A DNA stretch of 64,000 nucleotides. It comes from Nitriliruptoraceae bacterium. Its GTDB lineage: Bacteria; Actinomycetota; Nitriliruptoria; Nitriliruptorales; Nitriliruptoraceae. Numbering within the stretch: position 1 is the stretch's first letter; every line of letters begins with the position of its first letter. Location: contig PWWI01000184.1 of assembly GCA_003561535.1 (NCBI GenBank), forward strand, positions 1 to 64,000, in the 5' to 3' direction. The notes under the pieces were generated by a model, which saw only the letters and a program-made list of their open reading frames with translations, was not told where the DNA came from and did no database searches. Both the position numbers and the translations under genes were made by a program. This document shows positions 1 to 8,824 of this stretch, piece by piece.

Positions 1-151
1 GCTGCTTGGAGGTCAGCGACAGGTCGATCAGGTCGACCAGCAAGGGCTGCAGGCGTTCGCGCACGGTGGCCTGGGACGCCTCGTCCAGCGTGGAGCGGAC
101 GACGTCGGCGGCTGCGACATCGGGGGTGCGGGGGGTCTCGGTGGTGGACAT
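1..151 (-). CDS. dps: Dps-family ferritin-like protein, N-terminal part only
   Basis: Only the first 50 codons lie in the window; the gene continues past its left edge. The start ATG is preceded by AGGAG eight bases upstream. After a Ser/Thr/Pro-rich stretch of about 15 residues the peptide reads RERLQPLLVDLIDLSLTSKQ, which matches the first helix of Dps proteins, just before the usual AHWNVRG ferroxidase motif that would lie outside the window. Dps proteins oxidise and store iron and protect DNA under starvation or peroxide stress in the cytoplasm. The catalytic residues are not visible, so the call rests on helix 1 alone. Confidence 0.7.
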   Translation of the reverse strand, partial: MSTTETPRTPDVAAADVVRSTLDEASQATVRERLQPLLVDLIDLSLTSKQ

Positions 152-529
152 GTGGAGCGCTCCTGACTTGACCACGGTGTACCGGCGGTTCGGAGCCGGA
201 GGCGCGGTTGGCGCACCCGGCGGGGAGCGCCGGACGCTCGAACACCGACCGGTTCGGCTCCATCCCCTACCGTAGAGGGGCCGCCTGACCCGTGCAGGGC
301 CAGGTGGACCCGAGCAGCATCTCGACGCCGGTCGGCTCCCACGGCACCACCGGCGTGCGATGCGGGGCTCGGCGGGTGCGCCCAGGCGCGAGAGGGGTTG
401 GCGCACGGCACCGCTCCGGCGCGCCCACACGCGACCACAGCCACGACCCGCACCAGCCACGACCCCGCACCAGCCACGACCCGCACCAGCCACGACCCCG
501 CACCCAGACCGAACGAGGGAGACCCCGAG
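152..529. other. Intergenic region between divergent genes, with tandem repeat
   Basis: This 378-base stretch separates the Dps gene (leftward) from the acetyltransferase fusion (rightward). It must hold both promoters, but I cannot place a convincing -35/-10 pair. Its distal part carries a short tandem repeat, listed separately. No coding frame with family resemblance is seen. Confidence 0.5.
441..505. repeat. 16/17-bp tandem repeat, four copies
   Basis: Units alternate between CCACGACCCGCACCAG (16 bases) and the same with one extra C (17 bases). Four consecutive copies end 25 bases before the GTG of the next gene. The alternating unit length disturbs any reading frame, so the array is probably not coding. 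Confidence 0.85.
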
Positions 530-1552
530 GTGGCACCGAGTCCCCTGGACGGCACGCACCTGCGCGCCGCACGCGACGAGGACAGCGACAGCCTCATCGC
601 CCTGGTCGCGGCCGCGTACGCCGAGCAACCGGGGTGCGTGATGGACCTCCCCGGCGTCGACGAGGACCTCACCGCTCCCGCGACCGTGGCCGCGGCCCGG
701 GGCGGGCGTTGGTGGGTACTGGAGCGTGACGGACGGATCGTCGGCTCGATCGGCACCGGGCCCCTGAGCGCCGACGGGGTGCTGGAGCTCAAGCGGTGCT
801 ACCTCGATGTCGGGCTACGCGGCAGGGGGCTGGCGACCCGGCTGATCACCCGGGTCGAGACCCACGCCAGAGGGCTGGGCGCCACGGCGGTCGAGCTGTG
901 GAGCGACAGCCGCTTCACCGGCGCCCACCACCGCTACACGACCCTCGGCTACCACGACACCGGCCGGACCCGAGAGCTGCACGACCCCTCCGACACCACC
1001 GAGCACCACTTCCGCAAGGAGCTCGAGCCCGACGACGAGGTCGAGCCCGTCCACCTCGACGGCCCCTACGGCCAGGAGGAGGTCGTCGCCCGGCCGCTGC
1101 CCGACGGCAACACCCTGCGCGGGCGGGCGGACAACGCCACCTACTCACTCGAGGTCGACCACGCCTGGCGCCCACGGCGGGTCACGGTCTGGTCCAACGG
1201 CACCAGCGTCAACCTCACCTCCGACGGCCACGGGCGCTGGTGGATCGACGGGACCCCGGTGGAGGCGCTGACCGGCTGCACCGATGCCGCGCTCGCCCTC
1301 TCGCCGGCCGCGGTGCAGTTCCCGATCCGCCGGCTCGGGCTGCAGACCGGAGAGACGGTCGAGGTCAGGCTCGCGATGCTGCCCCACCCCCTTGGCCCCG
1401 CGCTGGACACCCCGGCGCGCTTCGGCCGCACGGGCGTGCGCAGCTACCGCCAGCACCTCGACGGCGTCGAGATCGACATCGAGGTGGACGAGCACGGTCT
1501 GCCCATCATCGTGGGTGACGCCTGGCGCCGCCGCGAGCTGCCCGAGGCCTGA
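530..1552 (+). CDS. GNAT acetyltransferase fused to a putative glycolipid-binding domain
   Basis: A 340-residue protein with two domains. Residues about 8-165 form a GNAT N-acetyltransferase with the acetyl-CoA motif RGRGLA near residues 97-102 and the typical LGYHDTGR end. Residues about 183-338 match the putative glycolipid-binding family (PF06475-like): the run WSNGTSVNLTSDGHGRWWID, a GCTDAALALSP stretch, the conserved FPIRRL and a closing GLPIIVGDAWRR. The GTG start is chosen because GAGGGAGA lies just upstream; an in-frame extension would read through the preceding repeat and has no ribosome site. It is probably cytoplasmic. The acetylated substrate cannot be deduced, and the fusion suggests the second domain presents a lipid-like or sugar-like ligand. 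The gene is monocistronic, with a strong hairpin downstream. Confidence 0.8.
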   Translation: MAPSPLDGTHLRAARDEDSDSLIALVAAAYAEQPGCVMDLPGVDEDLTAPATVAAARGGRWWVLERDGRIVGSIGTGPLSADGVLELKRCYLDVGLRGRGLATRLITRVETHARGLGATAVELWSDSRFTGAHHRYTTLGYHDTGRTRELHDPSDTTEHHFRKELEPDDEVEPVHLDGPYGQEEVVARPLPDGNTLRGRADNATYSLEVDHAWRPRRVTVWSNGTSVNLTSDGHGRWWIDGTPVEALTGCTDAALALSPAAVQFPIRRLGLQTGETVEVRLAMLPHPLGPALDTPARFGRTGVRSYRQHLDGVEIDIEVDEHGLPIIVGDAWRRRELPEA

Positions 1553-1604
1553 CCCAGGGCGCACCGAGCCGCAGTAGCCCTGACGCACCTAGGCCTGACG
1601 CGCG

Positions 1605-1632
1605 CGGACGGCGGGGTCTCCCCCGCCGTCCG
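1605..1632. terminator. Bidirectional hairpin terminator
   Basis: CGGACGGCGGGG and CCCCGCCGTCCG form a perfect 12-bp stem with a four-base TCTC loop, placed between the convergent acetyltransferase and aldolase genes. The following bases are only mildly T-rich, as is common in high-GC actinobacteria. Confidence 0.65.
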
Positions 1633-1659
1633 GTCGTACGTGTGCTCGCTGCTCTCGTC

Positions 1660-2682
<1,023 letters not shown>

Positions 2683-2712
2683 CGCGCTGTCTCCTCAGAC
2701 GTGGTGTGGGAA

Positions 2713-2760
2713 CTACGTGGTGTCGGTACTGCGTGGTCTGGGTGCTGCGTGGTCTGGTGG
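2713..2760. repeat. Imperfect 16-bp tandem repeat, three copies
   Basis: CTACGTGGTGTCGGTA, CTGCGTGGTCTGGGTG and CTGCGTGGTCTGGTGG follow one another in the gap between the mutase and aldolase genes. It looks like a small decaying repeat; no regulatory meaning is evident. Confidence 0.6.
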
Positions 2761-2769
2761 TGGCACAGG

Positions 2770-4479
2770 TCACGTGAGCCCGACGTGGGCCGCCAGCGCG
2801 TCAGCCACCTCGGTGGCCTCGAGCTGGAGCGCGGCGGTGCGCTCGTCCAGATCCTCGTCCGGCGCGAGCTCGCCTCGCAGGTCGATGTAGATCTTGCACT
2901 TCGGTTCCGTGCCGGAGGGCCGGATCATGGCGCGACCGTCGGCCAGCTCCAGGGCGACAAGGTCCTGGACAGCCAACCACGGCGGGCGCTGGTCCGCACC
3001 GGTGCGGAAGTCGGTACTGCCCACCACCGCATGGCCGGCGAGGTGGTCGGGCACCGAACGGTCGAAGGTGGCCATCGCGGTGGCGATCTCCCGGGCGCCG
3101 GCGGCACCGGGCCGGGTGATGCCGAGCTGGTGGGAGACCCACAGCCCGTGGCTCGCGCACAGCTCGGCCCAGCGGTCGGCGACGGTCCGGCCCTCGGCGA
3201 CCAGCCCGCGGGTCAGGTCCGCGAAGGCCAGTCCCGCGCCGATCCCGTCCTTGTCCCGCACGACCGAGCCGACCGAGCTGCCGAGCGCCTCCTCGAAGCC
3301 GTAGACCGCGGTGCGCTGGTCGGAGCGCTCCAGGTGCCTGGCGGCGGCCCAGATCCACTTGAAACCGGTGAGCGTGACCTCGGAGCGGGCGCCATGGGCC
3401 GCGGCCACCGAGTGGACCATCGGCGTCGAGACGATGCTGGAGACGATCAGGGGCCGGTTGGCGGTCGAGCCACGCAGGAGGTGGTCGGCCAGCAGGACCC
3501 CGATCTGGTTGCCGGTCAGCGGCCGGTGGCCACCGGCGCCGTCGGGGATCGCGACGGCCAGGCGGTCGCCGTCGGGGTCGTTGGCCAGCACCAGGTCGGC
3601 ACCGATCCGGCCCGCCAGCGCCAGCACCGCGTCCATCGCCCCCGGCTCCTCGGGGTTGGGGAAGGCGACGGTCGGGAAGTCACCGTCGGGCTCGGCCTGG
3701 CTCGGCTCCACGTGCACGTCGTGGTAGCCGGCCTCGGCCAGCGCGCGGAGCACGTGCGGCGTCGCCACGCCATGGAGCGGGGTGTAGGCGATCGTGAGGT
3801 CGGGGCCGTCGACGTGCGGGCGGGCGGCGTCGAGCTCGGCGAAGTAGCGGTCGATCACCTCGCCGGGCACGGGCGCCACGAGGTCGCTCGTGACGGGATC
3901 GACCCGGGGCACCTCGATGGCCGGTCCGACCTGGTCGATGGCGGCGGCGATCGCCAGGTCCACCGGCGGGGCGATCTGGGCCGCGCCGTCGCCGTAGACC
4001 TTGTAGCCGTTGTCCCGCCGAGGGTTGTGGGAGGCGGTGACGACCACGGCGGCCGCGGCGTCCAGCGCCTTCTGGGCGTAGGCGACCAGCGGCGTGGGCT
4101 GGGGCATCGGGAACCAGCGCACCGGCAGCCCAGCGCCGCCGAAGATGGCGACCACGTCGCGGGCGAAGCGCTCCGAGTCGTGACGCGCGTCGAAGCCGAC
4201 GACCACGCCGCGCGCACTGGCCCCGGGAACGGTGGCCAGCAGGTGCTCGGCCAGCCCCCGGGTGGTGCGGATCACGACCGCGCGGTTCATGCGGTTCGGC
4301 CCGGCCGCCACCTCGCCCCTGAGCCCGGCGGTCCCGAAGGCCAGGGCGCTGCCGACCTGCTCGGTGAGCGCATCGAGGTCGCGCGCATCCAGCAGGGCCT
4401 GGAGCTCCTCGCGGGTGGCGGGGTCGGGGTCGCCGTCGATCCACGCGCGGGTGGCGGCGAGCAGCTCGTCGGGGGTCAT
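2770..4479 (-). CDS. Phospho-sugar mutase (phosphoglucomutase/phosphomannomutase)
   Basis: A 569-residue alpha-D-phosphohexomutase of the long PgcA-like type, interconverting hexose 1- and 6-phosphates through an active-site phosphoserine. The catalytic Ser150 lies in TASHNPRRDNGYKVYG, the magnesium loop DPDGDRLAVA is at 301-310, the sugar-binding loop is FEEALGSS, and the phosphate-binding loop PSGTEPKCKIY is near the C-terminus. N-terminal FGTAGLRGE (48-56) is also typical. Glucose versus mannose specificity cannot be set from sequence alone. The next gene on the same strand is FBP aldolase, so the pair links glycogen or wall-sugar metabolism to glycolysis. Confidence 0.92.
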   Translation of the reverse strand: MTPDELLAATRAWIDGDPDPATREELQALLDARDLDALTEQVGSALAFGTAGLRGEVAAGPNRMNRAVVIRTTRGLAEHLLATVPGASARGVVVGFDARHDSERFARDVVAIFGGAGLPVRWFPMPQPTPLVAYAQKALDAAAAVVVTASHNPRRDNGYKVYGDGAAQIAPPVDLAIAAAIDQVGPAIEVPRVDPVTSDLVAPVPGEVIDRYFAELDAARPHVDGPDLTIAYTPLHGVATPHVLRALAEAGYHDVHVEPSQAEPDGDFPTVAFPNPEEPGAMDAVLALAGRIGADLVLANDPDGDRLAVAIPDGAGGHRPLTGNQIGVLLADHLLRGSTANRPLIVSSIVSTPMVHSVAAAHGARSEVTLTGFKWIWAAARHLERSDQRTAVYGFEEALGSSVGSVVRDKDGIGAGLAFADLTRGLVAEGRTVADRWAELCASHGLWVSHQLGITRPGAAGAREIATAMATFDRSVPDHLAGHAVVGSTDFRTGADQRPPWLAVQDLVALELADGRAMIRPSGTEPKCKIYIDLRGELAPDEDLDERTAALQLEATEVADALAAHVGLT

Positions 4480-4591
4480 CGGCCCTCGGCTCAGGGTCGC
4501 GGGAGGTCGTCAGCTGCAGCGTAGGTGGCCGGCGCTCGCCGTGGCCGGAGCGCCGCAGCAGCGGTCGCCGGGGGCCGGCGCGCCGCGGCGA

Positions 4592-5200
4592 TCAGCCCTC
4601 GGCGGCCAGGACCCGGCGCGCCGCGGCCTCGAGCAGCCGTCGGTGCTCCTCGGCCGTGACCCCCCGCGCCGGCAGCCGGCCGCTGAGCGTGGTCGAGTCG
4701 AGCAGCCCGTGGACGGCCAGCGCCAGTAGCCGGGCCTCGTCCGCGTCGAGGTCGGGCCGCAGCTCGCCGATCGCGCGGGCCCAGGCAGCGACGTAGCGGC
4801 GGTGGTTGCGCCTCGCGAGCTCCCGGTAGTCGGCCGGCAGGTGCACCAACTCACGCAGCAGCAGCTCCAGTGCCGCGGGGCGTTGGAGGGCCAGGTCGAG
4901 GTGGGCGGTCAGCAGCAGCTCCAGCGCGGTCGCCGGTGCGGCCGTCTCGGCGGCGACCACCGCCGGGGCGAGCCGCTCCCAGATCCGGTCCAGCACGGCG
5001 GTGAGCACCGCGTCCTTGGAGGCGAAGTGGCGGTAGACGCCCGGGCCGGAGATGCCCGCCGCGCTGCCCAGGTCGTCGACCGAGACGGCGTGGAAGCCGT
5101 GCTCGAGGAACAGCGCCTCGGCGGCGTCCAACACCGCGGTCCGGCGACGTCGCCCCCGGTCGGTGGACGACGAGGTGGTCGACGCGCCGGCTGCGGTCAC
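4592..5200 (-). CDS. TetR-family transcriptional regulator of the acyl-CoA dehydrogenase operon
   Basis: A 202-residue repressor-type protein. An N-terminal helix-turn-helix spans about residues 13-60 (RTAVLDAAEALFLEHGF, then ISGPGVYRHFASKDAVL), followed by a helical ligand-binding and dimerisation domain ending in AARRVLAAEG. The start is set at a GTG whose GTGA overlaps the stop of the upstream acyl-CoA dehydrogenase, so the two are translationally coupled. By position in this fatty-acyl operon it probably senses an acyl-CoA and controls its own transcription through the palindrome at 7778-7797. That link is inference, based on operon membership and on the palindrome having the form usual for TetR proteins. 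Confidence 0.88.
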   Translation of the reverse strand: MTAAGASTTSSSTDRGRRRRTAVLDAAEALFLEHGFHAVSVDDLGSAAGISGPGVYRHFASKDAVLTAVLDRIWERLAPAVVAAETAAPATALELLLTAHLDLALQRPAALELLLRELVHLPADYRELARRNHRRYVAAWARAIGELRPDLDADEARLLALAVHGLLDSTTLSGRLPARGVTAEEHRRLLEAAARRVLAAEG

Positions 5201-6348
5201 AGCGCGAGCAGCTCCCCGAGCAGCGCGCGGTGGTGCTTGGGGTCGCCGAGCAGCAGCTTGGTCGACTTCGCGCGCTTGAGGTAGAGGTGCTGGTCGTGCT
5301 CCCACGTGAAACCGATCCCACCGAACAGCTGGATGCCGTCGGCGGCCGAGCGCTCGTACACCTCGGAGCAGTAGGACTTGGCCAGCGGCGCGGCGATCGC
5401 GAGCTCCTCGCGCTCCCCCGCCGCCAGCACCCGTGCCGCGTGGATCGCCGCGGAGCGGGCGGACTCGAGCTCGACCAGCAGCTCCGCCAGCCGGTGCTTG
5501 ACCGCCTGGAACGACCCGATGGCCCGGCCGAACTGGATGCGGTCCCGGGCGTAGGCGGTGCAGGCCTCGAGGGTGTGGGCGGTCCCGCCCACCTGCTCGA
5601 CCGCGATCGCGACCACGCCCGCGGTCAGGGCCCGGTGCAGGGCCGCCATGGCCGGCCCGCCGGCGAGCCGGTCCTCCTCGGCCACCTCGACGCCTGCGAA
5701 CTCGACCGTGGCCAGGGGCCGGGTCAGGTCGAGGACCTCCACGGGCGTGCGCGACACCCCCGGGGCGTCACCGGGCACCACGAACAGCTCGAGGTCGTCG
5801 CCGGCGCGCGCCGCCACGACCAGGTGGGTCGCCGAGGCCCCGTCGATCACGTAGGCCGCCGTGCCGTCGAGGTGCCACGTGGCACCGTCGCGGCTGGCGA
5901 CCACGCCGGGGGCCGCCAGCAGGTCACCGCCGAGGTCGAGGTGGGCCAGGGCCAGCCTGGTCGTGCCGGCCGCGACCCCGGGCAGCAGCGCGGCAGCCTG
6001 CGCCTCGGTCGCGCCGCCGAGCACCGCCTCGGTGCCGAGCACCGCCGAGGACAGCAGCGGGACGGGGGCCAGGCGGCGTCCGGCCTCCTCGAGCACGATC
6101 GCCAGCTCCGCGAAGCTCGCGCCGGAGCCGCCGTGTGCCTCGGGGATGGTGAGGCCCAGCAGGCCGTAGTTCGCCAGCTCCTGCCACAGCGCGTCGTCGT
6201 AGCCGGGGGTCTCGGCGAGCATGACCTCGCGCACCCGGTCGGGTGCGGCGCGCTGGGCGAAGAGGTCGCGCACCATCTCCTGCAGTTGGCGCTGTTCGTC
6301 GGTGAGCACGTAGCTGACCGTGGGCGGGGCGGCGGCGTGGGCGCTCAT
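5197..6348 (-). CDS. Acyl-CoA dehydrogenase family protein
   Basis: A 383-residue flavoprotein fold: an N-terminal helical domain with the LLGLTIPEAHGGSG motif, a middle beta domain (about 125-230), and a C-terminal helical domain with YARDRIQFGRAIGSFQAVKH and the end motif FGGIGFTWEHDQHLYLKRAK. Such enzymes oxidise acyl-CoA thioesters at the alpha-beta bond using FAD and electron-transfer flavoprotein. The middle-domain motifs are weak compared with the next gene, as in partner subunits of heteromeric steroid or lipid acyl-CoA dehydrogenases (FadE-type pairs). It sits second in an operon after another acyl-CoA dehydrogenase and overlaps the TetR gene by four bases. A heterodimer of the two dehydrogenases is plausible but inferred. 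Confidence 0.88.
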   Translation of the reverse strand: MSAHAAAPPTVSYVLTDEQRQLQEMVRDLFAQRAAPDRVREVMLAETPGYDDALWQELANYGLLGLTIPEAHGGSGASFAELAIVLEEAGRRLAPVPLLSSAVLGTEAVLGGATEAQAAALLPGVAAGTTRLALAHLDLGGDLLAAPGVVASRDGATWHLDGTAAYVIDGASATHLVVAARAGDDLELFVVPGDAPGVSRTPVEVLDLTRPLATVEFAGVEVAEEDRLAGGPAMAALHRALTAGVVAIAVEQVGGTAHTLEACTAYARDRIQFGRAIGSFQAVKHRLAELLVELESARSAAIHAARVLAAGEREELAIAAPLAKSYCSEVYERSAADGIQLFGGIGFTWEHDQHLYLKRAKSTKLLLGDPKHHRALLGELLAL

Positions 6349-6474
6349 GGGGGGGACCTCCGGGTGCTCGGTGCTGGGTGCTGGCCTGGCTGGATCGGTG
6401 GCGGGCGGGTCGGTGGCGGTCGGATCGCTGACGGGCGGGCGGCACGGTGAAGGACGGCGCGCGGGGGTCGCCGC

Positions 6475-7671
6475 TCAGCTGCGGGGCACCTCGCGCCAGG
6501 GCACGTCCTTGTCGACCCGGGGCTCGCCCGGCAGCCCGAGCACCCGCTCACCGAGGATGTTCTTCATGATCTCGCTGGTGCCGCCCTCGATGGAGTTCGC
6601 CCGGGCGCGCAGGAACCGCTTGTGGGGCGCGCCGTCGACGTCCGCGGAGCCGTCGGGCCGGGTGAAGGAGTAGCCACCCGGGTAGGTCAGCCCCTCCGGA
6701 CCGAGCAGGTCGACGGTGAAGCTCGTGATCCGCTTGTTGAGCTCGGCCCACTGGAGCTTGGCGGTGGAGCCCTCGGGTCCGGGGGTGCCGGAGGTCGCCG
6801 CCTCCTTGGCGCGGACCGTGGTCAGCCGCATCGCCTCGGCGGCGGCCCACAGCTGCAGGAGCTGGTCCCGGGCGACGGGGTCGCCGTCCTCACCGTGGCG
6901 CTCACGCCAGACCTGGACGGCCTCACCGATCGCCCCCGACTCCCGGGGCTGGACGGTGCCGCCGATCGCCACCCGCTCGTTCATCAGCGTGGTCATCGCC
7001 ACGCCCCAGCCCTGGCCCACCTCGCCGACCCTGAGCTCGTCACCGATCACCACGTCGGTGAAGTACACCTCGTTGAACTCGGCCTCACCGGTGATCTGGT
7101 AGAGCGGACGGACGTCGACGCCGTCGGCCTCCATGTCCACGATGAAGTAGGTCATGCCGGCGTGCTTGGGCTGGTCGGGGTCGGTGCGGGTGACCAACAG
7201 GCCCCACTTGGCGAGGTGGCCGAGGGTGGTCCACACCTTCTGCCCGTTGACGATCCAGTGGTCGTCCTCACGCACCGCGGAGGTGGACAGGGCGGCCAGG
7301 TCCGAGCCGGCGCCAGGTTCGGAGAACAGCTGGCACCAGATCTCCTCCATGGTGAACATCGGCCGCAGGAACCGTGCCCGGTGCTCGTCGGTGCCGTGGG
7401 CGATGATCGTGCCCGCGCCCATCCCGATCCCGAGCACGTTGTTGATCCGGTTGCGGGTCGAGCCACCGGCGTCGTTGATGCGCTGGTCGACCACGGCCTG
7501 CCAACGCGGGCTCACCCCCGAGCCGCCGAGCCCCTCGGGGAACTGGACCCAGGCGAGCCCATGGTCGAACTGGGCCCCCCAGAAGCTGCGTTCGTCGGTG
7601 TCAGCGGGCGGATGGGAGGCGAACAGGGCCTCGATCCGCTCCACGATCAACCCACGCTCGTCGACACCCAC
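6475..7671 (-). CDS. Acyl-CoA dehydrogenase
   Basis: A 398-residue acyl-CoA dehydrogenase and the first gene of the operon. Conserved blocks: WVQFPEGLGGSG near residue 40, WCQLFSEPGAGSDLA (FAD contact), NGQKVWTTLGHLAKWGLLV in the beta domain, and the C-terminal SIEGGTSEIMKNILGERVLG. The GTG start is chosen because AGGAGG lies six bases upstream; the frame is open further upstream but would begin inside the operator. The substrate is unknown. This subclass acts on branched, long-chain or steroid side-chain acyl-CoAs. Transcription probably starts just upstream at the 7798-7827 promoter under TetR control. Confidence 0.93.
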   Translation of the reverse strand: MGVDERGLIVERIEALFASHPPADTDERSFWGAQFDHGLAWVQFPEGLGGSGVSPRWQAVVDQRINDAGGSTRNRINNVLGIGMGAGTIIAHGTDEHRARFLRPMFTMEEIWCQLFSEPGAGSDLAALSTSAVREDDHWIVNGQKVWTTLGHLAKWGLLVTRTDPDQPKHAGMTYFIVDMEADGVDVRPLYQITGEAEFNEVYFTDVVIGDELRVGEVGQGWGVAMTTLMNERVAIGGTVQPRESGAIGEAVQVWRERHGEDGDPVARDQLLQLWAAAEAMRLTTVRAKEAATSGTPGPEGSTAKLQWAELNKRITSFTVDLLGPEGLTYPGGYSFTRPDGSADVDGAPHKRFLRARANSIEGGTSEIMKNILGERVLGLPGEPRVDKDVPWREVPRS

Positions 7672-7777
7672 CGCGTCCTCCTCGTCATGGTCCGCACGCG
7701 CCGCTCGGGCCGTGCGGTGCTCCCGCTGCTGTGCGTCGGCGCTCCTGCACGGCGTCCGCCCTCCCGGCGGCGACCGT

Positions 7778-7797
7778 GTTAGTGAACGCTCACTCAC
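7778..7797. promoter_or_regulatory. TetR-type operator palindrome
   Basis: GTTAGTGAACGCTCACTCAC matches its own reverse complement at 16 of 20 positions, with a TGA-N-CG-N-TCA core. Read leftward it lies directly after the -10 element of the acyl-CoA dehydrogenase promoter, covering the expected transcription start. A bound dimer would block initiation. The TetR protein at the end of the operon is the likely ligand. Confidence 0.65.
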
Positions 7798-7827
7798 AAA
7801 ATAGCAGGCGCGATCGGGCGACGTCAC
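7798..7827 (-). promoter_or_regulatory. Sigma-70-type promoter of the acyl-CoA dehydrogenase operon
   Basis: On the minus strand a -35 element GTGACG (7827-7822) and a -10 element TATTTT (7803-7798) are separated by 18 bases. The AT-rich -10 stands out in this GC-rich background. It abuts the palindrome at 7778-7797. Confidence 0.55.
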
Positions 7828-7887
7828 GTGCGACCGTCGATGGTCCAGGCACGGCCGCTACCCATCCGTCCCCAGTTCCCTGCGAAA

Positions 7888-7905
7888 AGTCTCAGATACG
7901 AGACT
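7888..7905. promoter_or_regulatory. 18-bp inverted repeat: operator or short terminator
   Basis: AGTCTC-AGATAC-GAGACT has perfect 6-bp arms and is followed by ATTTT on one strand and TTTT on the other. It could end transcription of the leftward SRPBCC gene (stop at 8032) or bind a second regulator of the operon downstream. The sequence alone does not decide. Confidence 0.45.
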
Positions 7906-8031
7906 ATTTTCAGGCAGCCGCAGCGTGGGGTGTGCCACCGCGACCCCGTCCGCCCAGCCTCGTGCGCGCGCCCTCGTGCACGCGCCGTCGGGTGCGGTGG
8001 GCTGGCGACGGCGCCAGCGCACGTCGCCTCG

Positions 8032-8697
8032 TCAGACGGAGGGTTGGGCGGCGGCCTCGATGCGGCGGCGCAGGCGCTGCAGCTGCACCACCTCCATCAC
8101 CAGGTGGCCCGTCTCCAGCAGGGGCAGCAGCGGCCGGACCCGACCGTCCCGGGCGCCCGTGCGGCAGCGCACGACCAACCGGGTGGCCACCGGCCCGTCG
8201 TCGCCGCCCGGCGGGGGGACGGCGTGGAGGGTGAAGGACCACACCCAGGCCAGCGGGCCGCTCGGCAGCACCAGCACCAGGGCCCGGGGGGCGTCGAGGT
8301 GGGCGACGACGAGGTAGGCGCGGTCGTTCAGCGCGACCCGGTCCCCCACCGCGAGGTCCTGCAGTTCCGGCACGACCCGGTCCGCGGAGCCACCGGTGAG
8401 GAAGTCACCGGCGCCGATCAACCGCTCGAGGGCGTCGATGGCGTACCAGCCGCCCCGCTGGTAGCCCATCTGCACCAGCCACGGCCACACCTGCGCGGGT
8501 GGGACGTCGATCCTGACCGCCCGGGTGGTGACCGCGGTGGCCTCGGGGTCGACCTCGTCACCCGGGAGCGCGGCGACCACCTCGGTGGGCAGGGCGCCGA
8601 GCGTGCGGCCCGCCCGCACGAGGCCGACCATCGCTGCCGCGGCGGCACCGATGCGCAGGAGCGACGAGCCGTTGCGCTGCTGTCGGTCGCCTGCCAC
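8032..8697 (-). CDS. SRPBCC-family (START-like fold) protein
   Basis: A 221-residue protein. After a hydrophobic, Ala/Val-rich N-terminal segment (about 10-35, a possible membrane anchor), the sequence TTRAVRIDVPPAQVWPWLVQMG and GGWYAIDALERL matches actinobacterial SRPBCC proteins that hold a hydrophobic ligand in a helix-grip cavity. The C-terminal third is Arg-rich (LLPLLETGHLVMEVVQLQRLRRRIE). The GTG start follows GAGGAG by seven bases. No catalytic residues can be assigned. The neighbour on the other strand is the photolyase-like gene, divergent with a 127-base gap. Confidence 0.75.
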   Translation of the reverse strand: MAGDRQQRNGSSLLRIGAAAAAMVGLVRAGRTLGALPTEVVAALPGDEVDPEATAVTTRAVRIDVPPAQVWPWLVQMGYQRGGWYAIDALERLIGAGDFLTGGSADRVVPELQDLAVGDRVALNDRAYLVVAHLDAPRALVLVLPSGPLAWVWSFTLHAVPPPGGDDGPVATRLVVRCRTGARDGRVRPLLPLLETGHLVMEVVQLQRLRRRIEAAAQPSV

Positions 8698-8824
8698 CTC
8701 GGTGCTCCTCGGTCCGTCCGCCGGTCGCTGGTGCTCACCGCCCGCCCACGGCTCGCGCTCACCGCCCGCTGCCTGCCACGCTAGGCCATCGGTCCAGCGC
8801 CCGGCCGCGGACCGAAGGCCGAAC

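Larger units (their letters stand above)
7672..8031. promoter_or_regulatory. Promoter region of the acyl-CoA dehydrogenase operon
   Basis: This 360-base gap separates two leftward genes. It contains a promoter and TetR-type operator for the operon (listed separately) and a second 18-bp inverted repeat at 7888-7905. No protein-coding frame is supported. Confidence 0.6.

Noticed and set aside
398-529. In-frame N-terminal extension of the GNAT fusion gene
   Set aside because: It would translate the noncoding tandem repeat and has no ribosome site, whereas GTG at 530 has one and begins the domain.
7888-7905. Terminator call for the inverted repeat alone
   Set aside because: The stem is only six base pairs, so it was entered as a regulatory repeat of undecided role rather than as a terminator.
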